DNA of 64,000 nucleotides from Pseudorhodoferax soli (GCF_003337555.1 NZ_QPJK01000005.1:310001-374000); one strand, 5' to 3'; numbered from the stretch's first letter, positions 44,224-53,341 are shown. Numbers and translations: made by a program. Notes: a model not told the origin generated them from the letters alone.

Positions 44224-45015
44224 TCACGCGATGGCCAGGTAGGCAGACACCAGGAGGCTGGAGCCCGACGCCAGCAGCAGGCCGGCCACGATGACCTTGA
44301 GCACGGCCGGCCGCAGCGTGGTCGGGTAGCGGATCTGCAGGCGCGTCACGACATAGACGACCGGGACCGCGCAGGCGGCCAACAGCAGCGCGTGCGCGCT
44401 GAACTGACCCGCCGGCACGACCAGGCACAGCCGGAACAGGGCGTTGAAGGCGAACACCAGCAGCAGCGCCTGGCGCACGAGGTCCCGGTCCAGGGGCTCG
44501 CGGTACATCTGGTACACCAGCGGCGGCCCCGAGCTCGAGAACAGGCCGCCGAGCAGGCCCGACAGAACTCCGACGCAGGCGAAGGCCGCCGGTGTCGACT
44601 GGCGCTGGCGCGTGCCTGCCTGCAGCAACAGCAGGCTTGCGCAGGCGGTGATGGACAGGCCCAGCAGCCCGCGCAGCCAGGCCACGGCACTGCCGCTGAG
44701 CCAGCCGAGCAAGGCGACGCCGGCCACTACGCCGATGGTGCTGCCCATGAGGGTGGGCCGCATCAAACGCCAGGGCGGTGCGATGCGCTGGCTGCGGAAG
44801 GACACCCAGGCGTTGACCAGTGTGAGCACCATGGCCGCGTTGGCGGCGTCGGCGACCGATGCCACGTGCAGGCTGGCCGTCAGCCCCAGCAGGATGAGGC
44901 CGAAGGCGAAGCCGGTGAGGTTCTGGGCGAATGTGGCCAGCGCCACGCAGGCGGCGAAGGCCGCCACGGATGCGGCATCGCCGCTCTCCGGCCAGTTCAC
45001 CGCGTCAAGCCGCAA
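44224..45015 (-). CDS. TauE/SafE-family membrane permease
   Basis: This 263-residue membrane protein has about eight hydrophobic segments in two similar halves, as in the TauE/SafE anion transporters (NLTGFAFGLILLGL in the first half, GVLSGLLGGLFSSSGPPLVYQMY in the second). The latter GGLFSSSGPPLV is the conserved re-entrant-type motif. The start appears to be TTG at 45015 with GAGG about 8 nt upstream and the stop of the preceding Bug gene 10 nt away. It could move a sulfonate, sulfite or carboxylate across the inner membrane; its place beside two Bug receptors suggests carboxylate traffic, which is inference. Confidence 0.82.
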   Translation of the reverse strand: MRLDAVNWPESGDAASVAAFAACVALATFAQNLTGFAFGLILLGLTASLHVASVADAANAAMVLTLVNAWVSFRSQRIAPPWRLMRPTLMGSTIGVVAGVALLGWLSGSAVAWLRGLLGLSITACASLLLLQAGTRQRQSTPAAFACVGVLSGLLGGLFSSSGPPLVYQMYREPLDRDLVRQALLLVFAFNALFRLCLVVPAGQFSAHALLLAACAVPVVYVVTRLQIRYPTTLRPAVLKVIVAGLLLASGSSLLVSAYLAIA

Positions 45016-45025
45016 GCCGGTGGCC

Positions 45026-45988
45026 TCACTGCTTCTCGGCCAGGCCGAGGGTCTTGATCAGCTGGGTGTAGCGCTCCTGCTCGGCCTGGACGAAGGCGCC
45101 GTAGTCCTTGCTGTTGCGGTACACGAGCGGCGTGTTCACCTGCTCGGCCTTTTGCTGGTAGGCCGCGGAATGCGCAGCCTTCTCGCAGGCGGCCTCGAGC
45201 TTTTGGCGCACGGCGGCGGGCAGGCCCTTGGGAGCGATGAAGCCGCCCCACACGGAGGCCTGCAGCGGCAAGCCGCCTTCCGCAGACGTCGGCACGTCGG
45301 GGTAGGCGGGCAGGCGCTCCTTGGCCAGCACCGCGAGGCCGCGCAGCTTGTACTGCGTCGAGATGGTCGGGGTTTCGGCGAACAGCGCGATCTGCTGGCC
45401 CAGCAGGCCGGTGATCATCTCGCCCGAACTCTTGTACGGCACATGCAGACCGTCCGTCTTCGCCTGGTCCAGCAGCATGGCCATGGACAGGTGCAGCACC
45501 GTGCCCGTGCCGGATGAGCCGTAGGTCAGCTGGCCCGGCTGCGCCTTGGCGGCGGCGATCACATCGCTGAGCTGCTTGAACTTGGAGTCCGGCTTCACCA
45601 TCAGCATCAGCGGTACGTCGTAGGTGCCGCAGATCGGCTCGAAGCCGTCGGCGGTGTAGCCGGTGTTGCGCAGCGCGGGCTGCAGCATCTGCGGGCCGAT
45701 GACTGACAGGCCGATGGTGTAGCCGTCCGGGGCTGCGTTCTTGAGCGCGGTCATGCCGATCGCGCCGCCGGCGCCAGCCTTGTTGTCCACCACGACCGGC
45801 ACGCCCAGGATCTCGCCGAGCGGCTGCTGCATGAAGCGCGCCATGATGTCCGACGTGCCGCCTGGCCCGAAGGGCACGATCAGCGTGATGGGCTTGTGGG
45901 GGTAAGGCTGCTGGGCGTGTGCGGCCGGGGACAGCATGGCGGCACAGATGGCGCAGCTGGCGGCTGCAACAGCGAGTCGCGGAAACAT
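45026..45988 (-). CDS. Bug/TctC-family periplasmic receptor (second of the sugar-acid operon)
   Basis: This 320-residue receptor has a signal peptide (AVAAASCAICAAMLSPAAHAQ) and Bug signatures YPHKPITLIVPFGPGGTSDI and AAPDGYTIGLSVIG. It differs clearly from the other Bug protein in this operon (48673-49647), so two ligands or two binding modes are likely. It lies 46 nt after the aldolase gene and 10 nt before the TauE-like gene. GGAA precedes the ATG at 45988. Confidence 0.9.
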   Translation of the reverse strand: MFPRLAVAAASCAICAAMLSPAAHAQQPYPHKPITLIVPFGPGGTSDIMARFMQQPLGEILGVPVVVDNKAGAGGAIGMTALKNAAPDGYTIGLSVIGPQMLQPALRNTGYTADGFEPICGTYDVPLMLMVKPDSKFKQLSDVIAAAKAQPGQLTYGSSGTGTVLHLSMAMLLDQAKTDGLHVPYKSSGEMITGLLGQQIALFAETPTISTQYKLRGLAVLAKERLPAYPDVPTSAEGGLPLQASVWGGFIAPKGLPAAVRQKLEAACEKAAHSAAYQQKAEQVNTPLVYRNSKDYGAFVQAEQERYTQLIKTLGLAEKQ

Positions 45989-46034
45989 CGGTTCGGTTCC
46001 TGGATTGTTGTGGTGGACGAGAACGGCGCGCACG

Positions 46035-46844
46035 TCAGTAGACGTTGCTTTCGAAGCCCTGCGCGAGGCTGGGGCGGATGGCGTCGATGAAGGCCGTGGC
46101 CTGGCGCATCATCATTCCCATGTCCGAGGCGACCGCCACGAAAGCGTAGCCCATGGACACGAAGCTGGAGACCACCTCGGGCGTGGGCCCGACGATGCCG
46201 CACGGGATGCCGAGCTTGCGGCAGCGCGCGGCGACATCGGCGATGACAGCCTGCACCTCAGGGTGCAGGATGTTGCCGATGTGGCCCATGTTGGCGGACA
46301 GGTCGCCCGGGCCGAGGAACAGCGCATCGACGCCTTCGACGGCGGCGATGTCCTCCAGCGCGGCCACCGCCGTGGGCGTCTCGAGCTGGATGATCGTGAA
46401 GACCGAGTCGTTGGCGCGCTTGCCGTAGTCCTTGGCGGTGCCGTAGCCGCTGGCGCGGAACACGGCCGCGAAGCCGCGCTGGCCCTGCGGCGGGTACTTG
46501 GCGAAGGACACGGCCCGCCGGGCTGCCTCGGCGGAATCGACGAAGGGCACCATCACGGTCTGCGCGCCCATGTCCAGCGCGCGCTTGAACAGCACCATCT
46601 CGTTGGCCGCCAGCCGCACCACGGGCGCGGCGCGCGTGCCGGCAATGGCCTGCAGCACGTGCAGCGTGTCCTTCTCGTCCATGGGCACGTGCTCCTGGTC
46701 GACCAGCAGCCAGTCGAAGCCGGCGCGGCCCATGGCCTCGGCCGTGCTGGAGGTGCCCGACATGAGCCAGGTGCCGAGCGGGGTGCCGGCTTGCGCCAGG
46801 CGCGCGCGGAAGGGGTTGGAAAGGAGGTCGGAGGTCTGGGCCAT
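46035..46844 (-). CDS. HpcH/HpaI-family class II aldolase
   Basis: This 269-residue metal-dependent aldolase cleaves 2-keto-3-deoxy acids to pyruvate and an aldehyde. Family motifs are LGTWLMSGTSSTAEAMGRAGFDWLLVDQEHVPMD (catalytic His in DQEH), VPFVDSAEAARRAV, the metal ligand Glu in IQLETPTAVA, and FLGPGDLSANMG carrying the metal-ligand Asp. It follows the IlvD/Edd-type dehydratase by 28 nt, which fits sequential dehydration and aldol cleavage of an aldonic acid. The ATG at 46844 is preferred over an upstream TTG at 46868. Confidence 0.9.
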   Translation of the reverse strand: MAQTSDLLSNPFRARLAQAGTPLGTWLMSGTSSTAEAMGRAGFDWLLVDQEHVPMDEKDTLHVLQAIAGTRAAPVVRLAANEMVLFKRALDMGAQTVMVPFVDSAEAARRAVSFAKYPPQGQRGFAAVFRASGYGTAKDYGKRANDSVFTIIQLETPTAVAALEDIAAVEGVDALFLGPGDLSANMGHIGNILHPEVQAVIADVAARCRKLGIPCGIVGPTPEVVSSFVSMGYAFVAVASDMGMMMRQATAFIDAIRPSLAQGFESNVY

Positions 46845-46872
46845 GGTGCTTGGGGAAGGATTGGTCAAAGGG

Positions 46873-48630
46873 TCAGTAGATGGACGGTTCGGCGGTGGGC
46901 GCGTTGCCGGTCAGCACCTCGAAGTCGCAGCCCTTGTCGGCCTGCGTCACCTGCTGCTGGTAGATGCGGACGTAGCCGCGGCTGTAGGTCTGCGGCGGCG
47001 GCGTCCAGGCGGCGCGGCGGGCAGCGAGCTCTTCGTCGGACACCAGCATGTCCAGGCGACGCAGGCCGATGTCGAGCGCGACCAGGTCACCGGTCTTGAG
47101 CAGGGCCAGCGGGCCGCCGACGGCCGACTCGGGCGCCACGTGCAGCACGCAGGTGCCGTAGTGCGTGCCGCTCATGCGTGCATCGGAGATGCGCAGCATG
47201 TCGCGCACGCCGCGCTGCAGCAGCTTCTTGGGGATGGGCAGGTTGCCCCACTCGGGCATGCCGGGCGCGCCCACCGGGCCGCCGTTGCGCAGCACGAGCA
47301 CGGTGTTCTCGTCGACGTCCAGGTCCGGGTCGTTGACGGCAGCCAGCATCTCGGCGTTGGAGTCGAACACCAGGGCCGGGCCGGTGTGGCGCAGCAGCTG
47401 CGGCGATGCGGCCGAGGGCTTGAGCACCGCGCCGTCGGGGCACAGGTTGCCGCGCACCACGGCCAGCGCCATGCCGGCTTCGGGGCAGTCGGTGGTCGCG
47501 GCGATCAGCGGGGCTTGCGGATCGCGGATCACGTCATCGTCGGTGCAGACGCGCCCCTCGATGTTTTCGCCCAGCGTGCGCCCCGTGACCGTCAGCGTAT
47601 CGAGGTCGAGCTGCTCGCGGATCTTGTTGAGCAGGGCCGGCAGGCCGCCGGCGTAGTAGAAGTCTTCCATGAGCCGGTTGCCCGAGGGGAACAGGTTGGC
47701 GAGCACGGGAACGCGGCGCGCAATGGCGTCGAGCTCGTCCAGGCCCAGTGCGATGCCCACGCGGCCCGCGATGGCCGGCAGATGCACGGCGGCGTTGGTG
47801 GAGCCGCCCAGCGCCATGTAGGCCGCCACACCGTTGAGCAGCGCTGCGCGCGTGACGATCCGCGAGGGCCGCAGGTCTTCCCAGACCATTTCCACGGCGC
47901 GCTTGCCGCAGGCCCAGGCCAGGCGTGTGTGGCCGGCGTCCATGGCAGGTACGCTGGTGGCGCCCGGGAAGGTCAGGCCCATGGCCTCGATGATGGAGGT
48001 CATCGTGCTGGCCGTGCCCATGGTGTTGCAGGTGCCCGGCGCGCGCGTCATCTTCGCTTCCAGCGCGATCCACTCGGGCTGGTCGATGTCGCCCACCACG
48101 TACTGCTCCCAGTACTTCTTGGTGTGCGTGCCGGCGCCGACCGTGAGGCCCTTGTAGCGGTCGTTGAGCATGGGGCCGGCCGGGCAGAAGATCGCCGGGA
48201 TGTCCATGGACAGTGCGCCCATGACCAGCGCAGGCGTGGTCTTGTCGCAGCCGCCCATCAGCACGGCGCCGTCCAGCGGCAGGCTGCGCAGCAGCTCCTC
48301 GGTCTCCATCGCGAGGAAGTTGCGGTAGACCATGGTCGTGGGCTTGACCATGACCTCGCCCAGGCTCATCGCGGGCAGCTCGAAGGGGTAGCCGCCGGCC
48401 TGCAGGATGCCGCGCTTGACGGCCGTCGCGCGCTCGCGCAAATGGGCGTGGCAGGGCGAGAGCTCGCTCCAGGTGTTGATGATCCCGATCACGGGGCGGC
48501 CCATGAACTCCTCGCGCACCAGGCCTTGCTGCTGCATGCGCTGGCGGTGGGCGAAGCCGCGGATGTCGTCACTGGCGAACCAGCGCTGGCTGCGGAGTTC
48601 TTTCAGGTTTTTGCGAGGAGGCGTTGTCAT
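46873..48630 (-). CDS. IlvD/Edd-family dehydratase (aldonate dehydratase type)
   Basis: This 585-residue iron-sulfur dehydratase has cluster-binding cysteines in SPCHAH, MGGCDKTTPA and PGTCNTMGTAST. The N-terminus LRSQRWFASDDIRGFAHR is typical of the arabinonate/xylonate dehydratase branch rather than of the branched-chain amino-acid enzyme, so the likely reaction is an aldonate to its 2-keto-3-deoxy acid. It lies between a Bug receptor (42 nt) and the aldolase (28 nt). The exact sugar acid is not determined. Confidence 0.9.
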   Translation of the reverse strand: MTTPPRKNLKELRSQRWFASDDIRGFAHRQRMQQQGLVREEFMGRPVIGIINTWSELSPCHAHLRERATAVKRGILQAGGYPFELPAMSLGEVMVKPTTMVYRNFLAMETEELLRSLPLDGAVLMGGCDKTTPALVMGALSMDIPAIFCPAGPMLNDRYKGLTVGAGTHTKKYWEQYVVGDIDQPEWIALEAKMTRAPGTCNTMGTASTMTSIIEAMGLTFPGATSVPAMDAGHTRLAWACGKRAVEMVWEDLRPSRIVTRAALLNGVAAYMALGGSTNAAVHLPAIAGRVGIALGLDELDAIARRVPVLANLFPSGNRLMEDFYYAGGLPALLNKIREQLDLDTLTVTGRTLGENIEGRVCTDDDVIRDPQAPLIAATTDCPEAGMALAVVRGNLCPDGAVLKPSAASPQLLRHTGPALVFDSNAEMLAAVNDPDLDVDENTVLVLRNGGPVGAPGMPEWGNLPIPKKLLQRGVRDMLRISDARMSGTHYGTCVLHVAPESAVGGPLALLKTGDLVALDIGLRRLDMLVSDEELAARRAAWTPPPQTYSRGYVRIYQQQVTQADKGCDFEVLTGNAPTAEPSIY

Positions 48631-48672
48631 GGGAAAGAAGTGCAAAGGCAATGGCGAATCGGGAGTGCAGTC

Positions 48673-49647
48673 TCAGTCGAGCCGGATATCGGCCTGCTTC
48701 ACGGTGGTGGCCATGGCGGCCAGGTCCTTGCGCAGCAGCGTTTCGAACTCAGCGGGTGTGGAGGACAGCACCTCGTAGCCCTGGGCTTCGAGCGGCCTGC
48801 GGAAGTTGGGTGATTCCAGGATCGCGCGCAACTCGGTGTTCAGGCGCTGCACCACGGCTGGCGGCGTGCCCTGGCGCACCAGCAGGCCATTCCAGACGAT
48901 GGACACGACGCCGGGCGCGCCGGCCTCGGCCATGGTCGGCACATCTGGCAGCACCGGCGATCGCTTGGTGTACGCGACGGCCAGTACGCGCACCTTGCCG
49001 GCCTGACGGAACGACACCACCGCCGGCAGGTTGTGGAACATCATGGGGATCTGGCCACCCAGCACATCGTTCAAGGCCGGCGGGCCGCCCTTGTAGGGAA
49101 CGTGCAGCAGCTGGGTGCCGGTCTTCTCCTGGAACACCACGCCGGCCAGGTGCATGCTGTTGCCGTTGCCGGCCGACCCGTAGACGAGCCTCCCGGGCTG
49201 CGCCTTGGCGGCAGCGACGACCTCGGCCACCGACTTGTAGGGCGTGCCGGCGCCGACCACCAGCACATTGGGCATCTGGTGCGTGAGCGTCAGTGGCTGC
49301 AAGTCCTTGACCGGGTCATAGCCCATCGACTTGTAGAGGTGCGGATTGACGGCCAGCGTGCTCGTGGAGCCGAGCAGGATGGTGTAGCCGTCGGCTGGCT
49401 GCTGCCTCGCGACGAAGGCAGAACCGATGTTGCCGTTGGCGCCGGCGCGGTTGTCGATGACGACCGGCTGGCCCAGGCGCTTGCCCAGTTCCTGGGCGAG
49501 CGGGCGCGCGATGGTGTCGGCCACCCCACCTGCGGGATAGGGCACGACGAGGGTCAGTGCGCGCTCGGGGTAAGGTGTCTCGGCATTGCCTGCGGATGCG
49601 GAGGCGCAGATGGCCAGCGCGAGTGCCAGCCGGTGGGTGATGTGCAT
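48673..49647 (-). CDS. Bug/TctC-family periplasmic receptor (first of the sugar-acid operon)
   Basis: This 324-residue receptor has a signal peptide (LALALAICASASAGNAE) and Bug signatures YPERALTLVVPYPAGGVADTIARPL and QPADGYTILLGSTS. AGGAGA lies 7 nt before the ATG at 49647. It is the first gene of the minus-strand sugar-acid operon and lies directly downstream of the twin LacI-type operators (49684-49709), so it should be the most strongly controlled gene. The ligand may be an aldonic or uronic acid. Confidence 0.92.
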   Translation of the reverse strand: MHITHRLALALAICASASAGNAETPYPERALTLVVPYPAGGVADTIARPLAQELGKRLGQPVVIDNRAGANGNIGSAFVARQQPADGYTILLGSTSTLAVNPHLYKSMGYDPVKDLQPLTLTHQMPNVLVVGAGTPYKSVAEVVAAAKAQPGRLVYGSAGNGNSMHLAGVVFQEKTGTQLLHVPYKGGPPALNDVLGGQIPMMFHNLPAVVSFRQAGKVRVLAVAYTKRSPVLPDVPTMAEAGAPGVVSIVWNGLLVRQGTPPAVVQRLNTELRAILESPNFRRPLEAQGYEVLSSTPAEFETLLRKDLAAMATTVKQADIRLD

Positions 49648-49683
49648 GCTGTCTCCTGAAGTGCAGCCCGCTTTGGCGAGCTT

Positions 49684-49709
49684 GTTACCGGTAACTGTCA
49701 CCGGTAACA
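49684..49709. promoter_or_regulatory. Twin LacI/GntR-type operators
   Basis: GTTACCGGTAAC at 49684-49695 is a perfect 12-bp palindrome; TGTCACCGGTAACA at 49696-49709 is a second palindrome with one mismatch. Both centre on ACCGGT and their centres are 13 bp apart. They lie between the Bug-dehydratase operon and the divergent LacI-family gene. Palindromes with a central CG pair are standard LacI-family operators, and the flanking TTAC..GTAA resembles sites of the E. coli gluconate regulators GntR/IdnR. Confidence 0.85.
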
Positions 49710-49813
49710 TCGGCGCGACTGTATATTCGCGCGCTGCGATGCGTCAACCCGTTCCACCCGAGACAAGGGAAAACCCTGATGAGGCGTCTGGCGCTCCAGC
49801 CAGGGATGCCGCC

Positions 49814-50869
49814 ATGGACAACGCGGGGCGGGTGCGTGCGCCGCGCCGCAAGCTGGGCATTCGGACCATCCACGACGTCGCGGCGCTGGCCGGTGTGTCT
49901 TCGATCACCGTGTCGCGTTACTTCAATGCGCCGGAAAAAGTGTCGCCTGTGGTCCGCGACCGCCTGCGCCAGATCATCCTGGAGACCGGCTACGTGCCGA
50001 GCCAGATGGCGGGGCGGCTGGCTTCGGCGGAGAGCCGGGTCGTCGGGGCCGTGATGCAGAACACGGGCAGCTCGACCTTCGCCGACCTGGTGAAGGGGAT
50101 GGGCGACGGTTTCGAGGGGTCGGGCCTGCAGCTGTTGCTGGCCAACACCGAGTATTTGCAAGACCGCGAGGAGCGGGCCGTGCGTGCCTTCATGGGCTGG
50201 CATCCCAGCGCATTGATCCTGACCCGCGATGACCACACGCCCGAATCCGAAGCGCTGCTGCGCGCCGCGCGCTGTCCCATCGTCGAGACCTGGGGCGTGG
50301 TGCCCGGGCGGCCTTTCCACCAGGTCGGCTTCCCGCACGCGGACGTCGGCAAGGAGTTGGCGCGGCATTTCCTGGCGCAAGGCGCCCGGCGCATCCGCTT
50401 CGCGCTGCGGCAGGCTCCACAGGACTTCCGCGCCCAGCAGCGCGCGCAGGGCTACGCACAGGCGATGGTGGCGGCGGGCCTCACGCCGGATGTGCAGGCC
50501 TCCTCATGCGATGACGAGCTGGATGCCGGTGCGCAGATGCTGGAGCGCCTGTCGCGCGAGCCGCCGGACCAGCGGCCGCAGGCCGTCATCTTTGCCAGTG
50601 ACAACATGGCGGTCGGCGCCATCCTCGCGGCGCCCGGCAGGGGCATCCGCTTCCCGCAGGATTTCGCGATTGCCGGGTTCGGCGATGCACCGATCGCTGC
50701 ACGCCTGCATCCCGCGTTGACAACGGTGCGTCCGCGGCCCTACGACATCGGCCTCAAGGCGGCCCAGGTGGTGCTGAGCCTGAAAGCGGGCCGCGACCCC
50801 GAAGCGCCGCCTGCGACGCATCTGGTTCCGTGCGAACTCATCGTGCGCGAGAGCTCGCGCCTGGCTTGA
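49814..50869 (+). CDS. LacI-family regulator, GntR-like
   Basis: This 351-residue repressor has a LacI DNA-binding head (TIHDVAALAGVSSITVSRYFN) and a periplasmic-binding-protein-like effector domain (RVVGAVMQNTGSSTFADLVKGM; ALILTRDDHTPES; VIFASDNMAVGAI). The pattern ILTxxxHTP and the domain order resemble the E. coli gluconate repressor GntR. AGGGA lies 7 nt before the ATG at 49814; an earlier ATG at 49739 sits just after TATATT (49722-49727) and is less likely. It probably represses the divergent sugar-acid operon and itself by binding the twin palindromes, with a sugar acid as inducer. Confidence 0.9.
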   Translation: MDNAGRVRAPRRKLGIRTIHDVAALAGVSSITVSRYFNAPEKVSPVVRDRLRQIILETGYVPSQMAGRLASAESRVVGAVMQNTGSSTFADLVKGMGDGFEGSGLQLLLANTEYLQDREERAVRAFMGWHPSALILTRDDHTPESEALLRAARCPIVETWGVVPGRPFHQVGFPHADVGKELARHFLAQGARRIRFALRQAPQDFRAQQRAQGYAQAMVAAGLTPDVQASSCDDELDAGAQMLERLSREPPDQRPQAVIFASDNMAVGAILAAPGRGIRFPQDFAIAGFGDAPIAARLHPALTTVRPRPYDIGLKAAQVVLSLKAGRDPEAPPATHLVPCELIVRESSRLA

Positions 50870-50987
50870 AACCGCCGCGTCCAGTCCATCCGCGCAGCGG
50901 GTGCACGGCACCCTCAGACGAAGCAGAGCCAGAAGGGCGTGGAAGAGTCGAGCGCGGACTGGGTGGCCCATCCGGGGGCCCATACAC

Positions 50988-52271
50988 CTACAGTTGTGAC
51001 GACAGCAGCGATGCCAGTTTCTCCCTGGCCCGCTCGTGCAGAGGTCTGTCGCGCCAGTCCTGCAGCGTGATCGGTTTGGCGACTTTGAGATCGGCCTCGA
51101 ACTGCAGCGTCTGCTCCTCGGCGAACTTGGCATCGTAGATGTTCAGGTTCGCCTCGTCGTTGAGGCGGAACGAGCGGTTGTCGAAGTTCGTCGATCCGAC
51201 CGACACCAACAGGCCGTCCACCACGAAGACCTTGCAGTGGAACATCGTCGGCTGGTATTCGCTGATTTGTGCTCCCGCTTCGAGCAGCGGCCCCCAACTC
51301 GCCCGTGACGCAGCGCGGACGGACTGGGCATCGATGATGGGCCCCGGTGTGATGATCCGCACGCGCACCCCGCGCCGCATGGCATCGACAAGCGCCGTGA
51401 CTGTCAACTTGTCCGGCACGAAATACGCGCTGGACAAATCGATGGTTCGCGTCGCGGCCGCGATCGACAGCAAGTACATCAGGTGCATGCTCTCGCTGCC
51501 CCCTGAAGGTGAACTGCTGAAGACCTGCGCTCGGCCTTCTCCCACTGCGGAGAGTGCGGGAAAGTAGATTTCGCCGTGCAGCACCTCGCCCGAAGCCTTG
51601 ATCCAGTTGTCCATGAAGACGGCTTGCATCTGGGCGACGACGGGGCCTTCCACGCGGAAGTGGGAATCGCGCCAGTGCTGGGCGTCTTGCGCATTGCCTG
51701 TCCATTCGGGCGCGATGCCCACGCCGCCGGTGAAGCCGATGCGCCCATCCACCACCAGCAGCTTTCGGTGGGTGCGGTTGTTCAGCCGCGCCAGGTCGTA
51801 CCAGACCGGTTTGTGGAACTTGCGGATCTGCACGCCCGCGGCTTCCATCTCTTCAAGGAAGCGCTCATCGATCTTTGCGCTGCCAACCCAATCCAGCAGG
51901 ACATGCACCGGCACACCGGCCTTGGCCCGCTCCGCCAACGCGTCGGCGAATGCGCGGCCGATGTCGCCGGACCAATAGATGTACGTCTCGAATGTGATGC
52001 TGTGGCGCGCTGCGCGAATGGCCGCCAGCATTGGCGGGAAGATTTGGTCGCCGTTGTGAAATGCAGCAAACCGATTCCCCTGCAGGATCGGAGGTCCGAG
52101 AAGAACACCGAGTGCGCGCTGGTACTGCGGATCGTCGAGAGCGTATTGCCGGGTGATTCGCTCCTCCAGCTTTCTTTCGCCGCTTGTGAAGTTGAGCCCC
52201 ACCAGCGTTGCCGCGACGGTCAGAAGGGCCGTCAATGCAATCAAGACGACAGGGCGTCGCGTCAGGTTCAT
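50988..52271 (-). CDS. cls: Cardiolipin synthase-like phospholipase D family protein
   Basis: This 427-residue protein has an N-terminal membrane anchor (VVLIALTALLTVAATLVGL) and two HKD motifs: THRKLLVVDGRIGFTGG in the first half and MFHCKVFVVDGLLVSVGSTNFDNRS in the second, as in bacterial cardiolipin synthases. It would transfer a phosphatidyl group between phosphatidylglycerols at the inner membrane. GAGG lies 7 nt before the ATG at 52271. It is convergent with the LacI gene and stands alone. Confidence 0.9.
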   Translation of the reverse strand: MNLTRRPVVLIALTALLTVAATLVGLNFTSGERKLEERITRQYALDDPQYQRALGVLLGPPILQGNRFAAFHNGDQIFPPMLAAIRAARHSITFETYIYWSGDIGRAFADALAERAKAGVPVHVLLDWVGSAKIDERFLEEMEAAGVQIRKFHKPVWYDLARLNNRTHRKLLVVDGRIGFTGGVGIAPEWTGNAQDAQHWRDSHFRVEGPVVAQMQAVFMDNWIKASGEVLHGEIYFPALSAVGEGRAQVFSSSPSGGSESMHLMYLLSIAAATRTIDLSSAYFVPDKLTVTALVDAMRRGVRVRIITPGPIIDAQSVRAASRASWGPLLEAGAQISEYQPTMFHCKVFVVDGLLVSVGSTNFDNRSFRLNDEANLNIYDAKFAEEQTLQFEADLKVAKPITLQDWRDRPLHERAREKLASLLSSQL

Positions 52272-52865
52272 ACAGAGGCCTCGCAACAGGTGTTGTCTTG
52301 CCGCACCATGGTTGGCGCAACCGCGCCAATGCCAATCGCACTGGTCATCGCCGGCCAGAATGAAGTTTCACTGGGTTGGGGCGCATCTATCTCTTCATTT
52401 TTCGTGTGTGCGAAAGCGTGGACTTTAAATGCCTGCAAATGGCAACTTCCTGGAAACATGCGTGCCGACACCAAAACACGGCTGTGTCTGACATTGGATT
52501 ATTTGCAAGCACCAACTGAAGTGTTGCCAAAGGAAGAACAAGAACAATTGTTTATTCGGTGCAGGATTAATATCTTGAATTCGACCACTGCGGTTGACGG
52601 AGGACTGTGTGAAGTCGAGCGCCGATATGAATGAATGAATCGTCCAGCGTGTGGCGAGCATCTTCGAGTCACAGGCCTGAGGCGCAATACAAACTGCGGC
52701 CGCGAATGCATGGCAAGACTCCGCCTCAGAACGCGAGACGCCCGCCGCACTGGTGTGGAACCTGGCATCCGTCCTACTCGCAGCGAGCAGTTCCGTTGAC
52801 GCCGCCGTCATTCGGGCACTCCTACGGTGTCACGAGCCAGCAGCTCTCAGCAAAGGAGGCAAGAC
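52272..52865. other. AT-richer intergenic stretch upstream of small acidic gene
   Basis: This 594-nt stretch includes the lowest-GC part of the window (about 52370-52620). A 58-codon frame on the plus strand (about 52458-52634) encodes a hydrophilic peptide (PKEEQEQLFIRC) but has no ribosome-binding site, so I do not call it. Promoters of both flanking genes should be here. Confidence 0.45.
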
Positions 52866-53144
52866 ATGACGCGGAACCAAGAGGATGTGGACCTGGAAGG
52901 CCAGCCGGAACAGTCGCTGCCCAGCGCCATGAATCCGGCAAGTGCGCAGGGTGGGCAAGGCGAGAACCTGCCCAACATGACCGACGTCGACACGGTCCAG
53001 ACTGCCGGAGCCACTGCGACCCAGATGGACCGGGAGGGACGCACGTTGGGCTCGGATGCGAGGGCTGCCGACCACGGCGGGCTGGATCAGGGACAAGGCC
53101 CTGGCCAGGTGGAAGGCCATGGTCGTTCAGGGAAGCCTCGTTGA
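52866..53144 (+). CDS. Small acidic Gly/Gln-rich protein with strong ribosome-binding site
   Basis: This 92-residue hydrophilic protein begins MTRNQEDVDLEGQPEQS and is rich in Gly, Gln, Asp, Glu and Ala with no hydrophobic segment, so it is probably disordered. The strong AAAGGAGG at 52852-52859 lies 6 nt before the ATG, which argues for real and efficient translation. It precedes a DUF305 membrane protein on the same strand. No family is recognised; a stress-related role is only a guess from composition. Confidence 0.65.
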   Translation: MTRNQEDVDLEGQPEQSLPSAMNPASAQGGQGENLPNMTDVDTVQTAGATATQMDREGRTLGSDARAADHGGLDQGQGPGQVEGHGRSGKPR

Positions 53145-53341
53145 CGGCCTGCTGCGGCGCCACTGCGGCAACGACCCGTTGCGCCCATTCGGGTCGGTAG
53201 GGGAATGAAGCGGAAGCAGAAGTTCAAGGCGAAACCTCGTCCATCTCGGTGTTCAGGGAGCGCCGTTTGCCCGGGTTTGGAAGACGCGCGGGCCTGCCTT
53301 CGGCCTGAAGACGACTCGCCGCCGCCCTCGACAAGCAAAGG

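Noticed and set aside
46498-48813. 771-codon plus-strand open frame opposite the IlvD/Edd dehydratase
   Set aside because: Composition-driven antisense frame with no recognisable domain; the minus strand is well supported.
52425-52811. 128-codon minus-strand frame in the AT-richer gap
   Set aside because: No ribosome-binding site, no hydrophobic or domain pattern; overlaps a likely promoter region.
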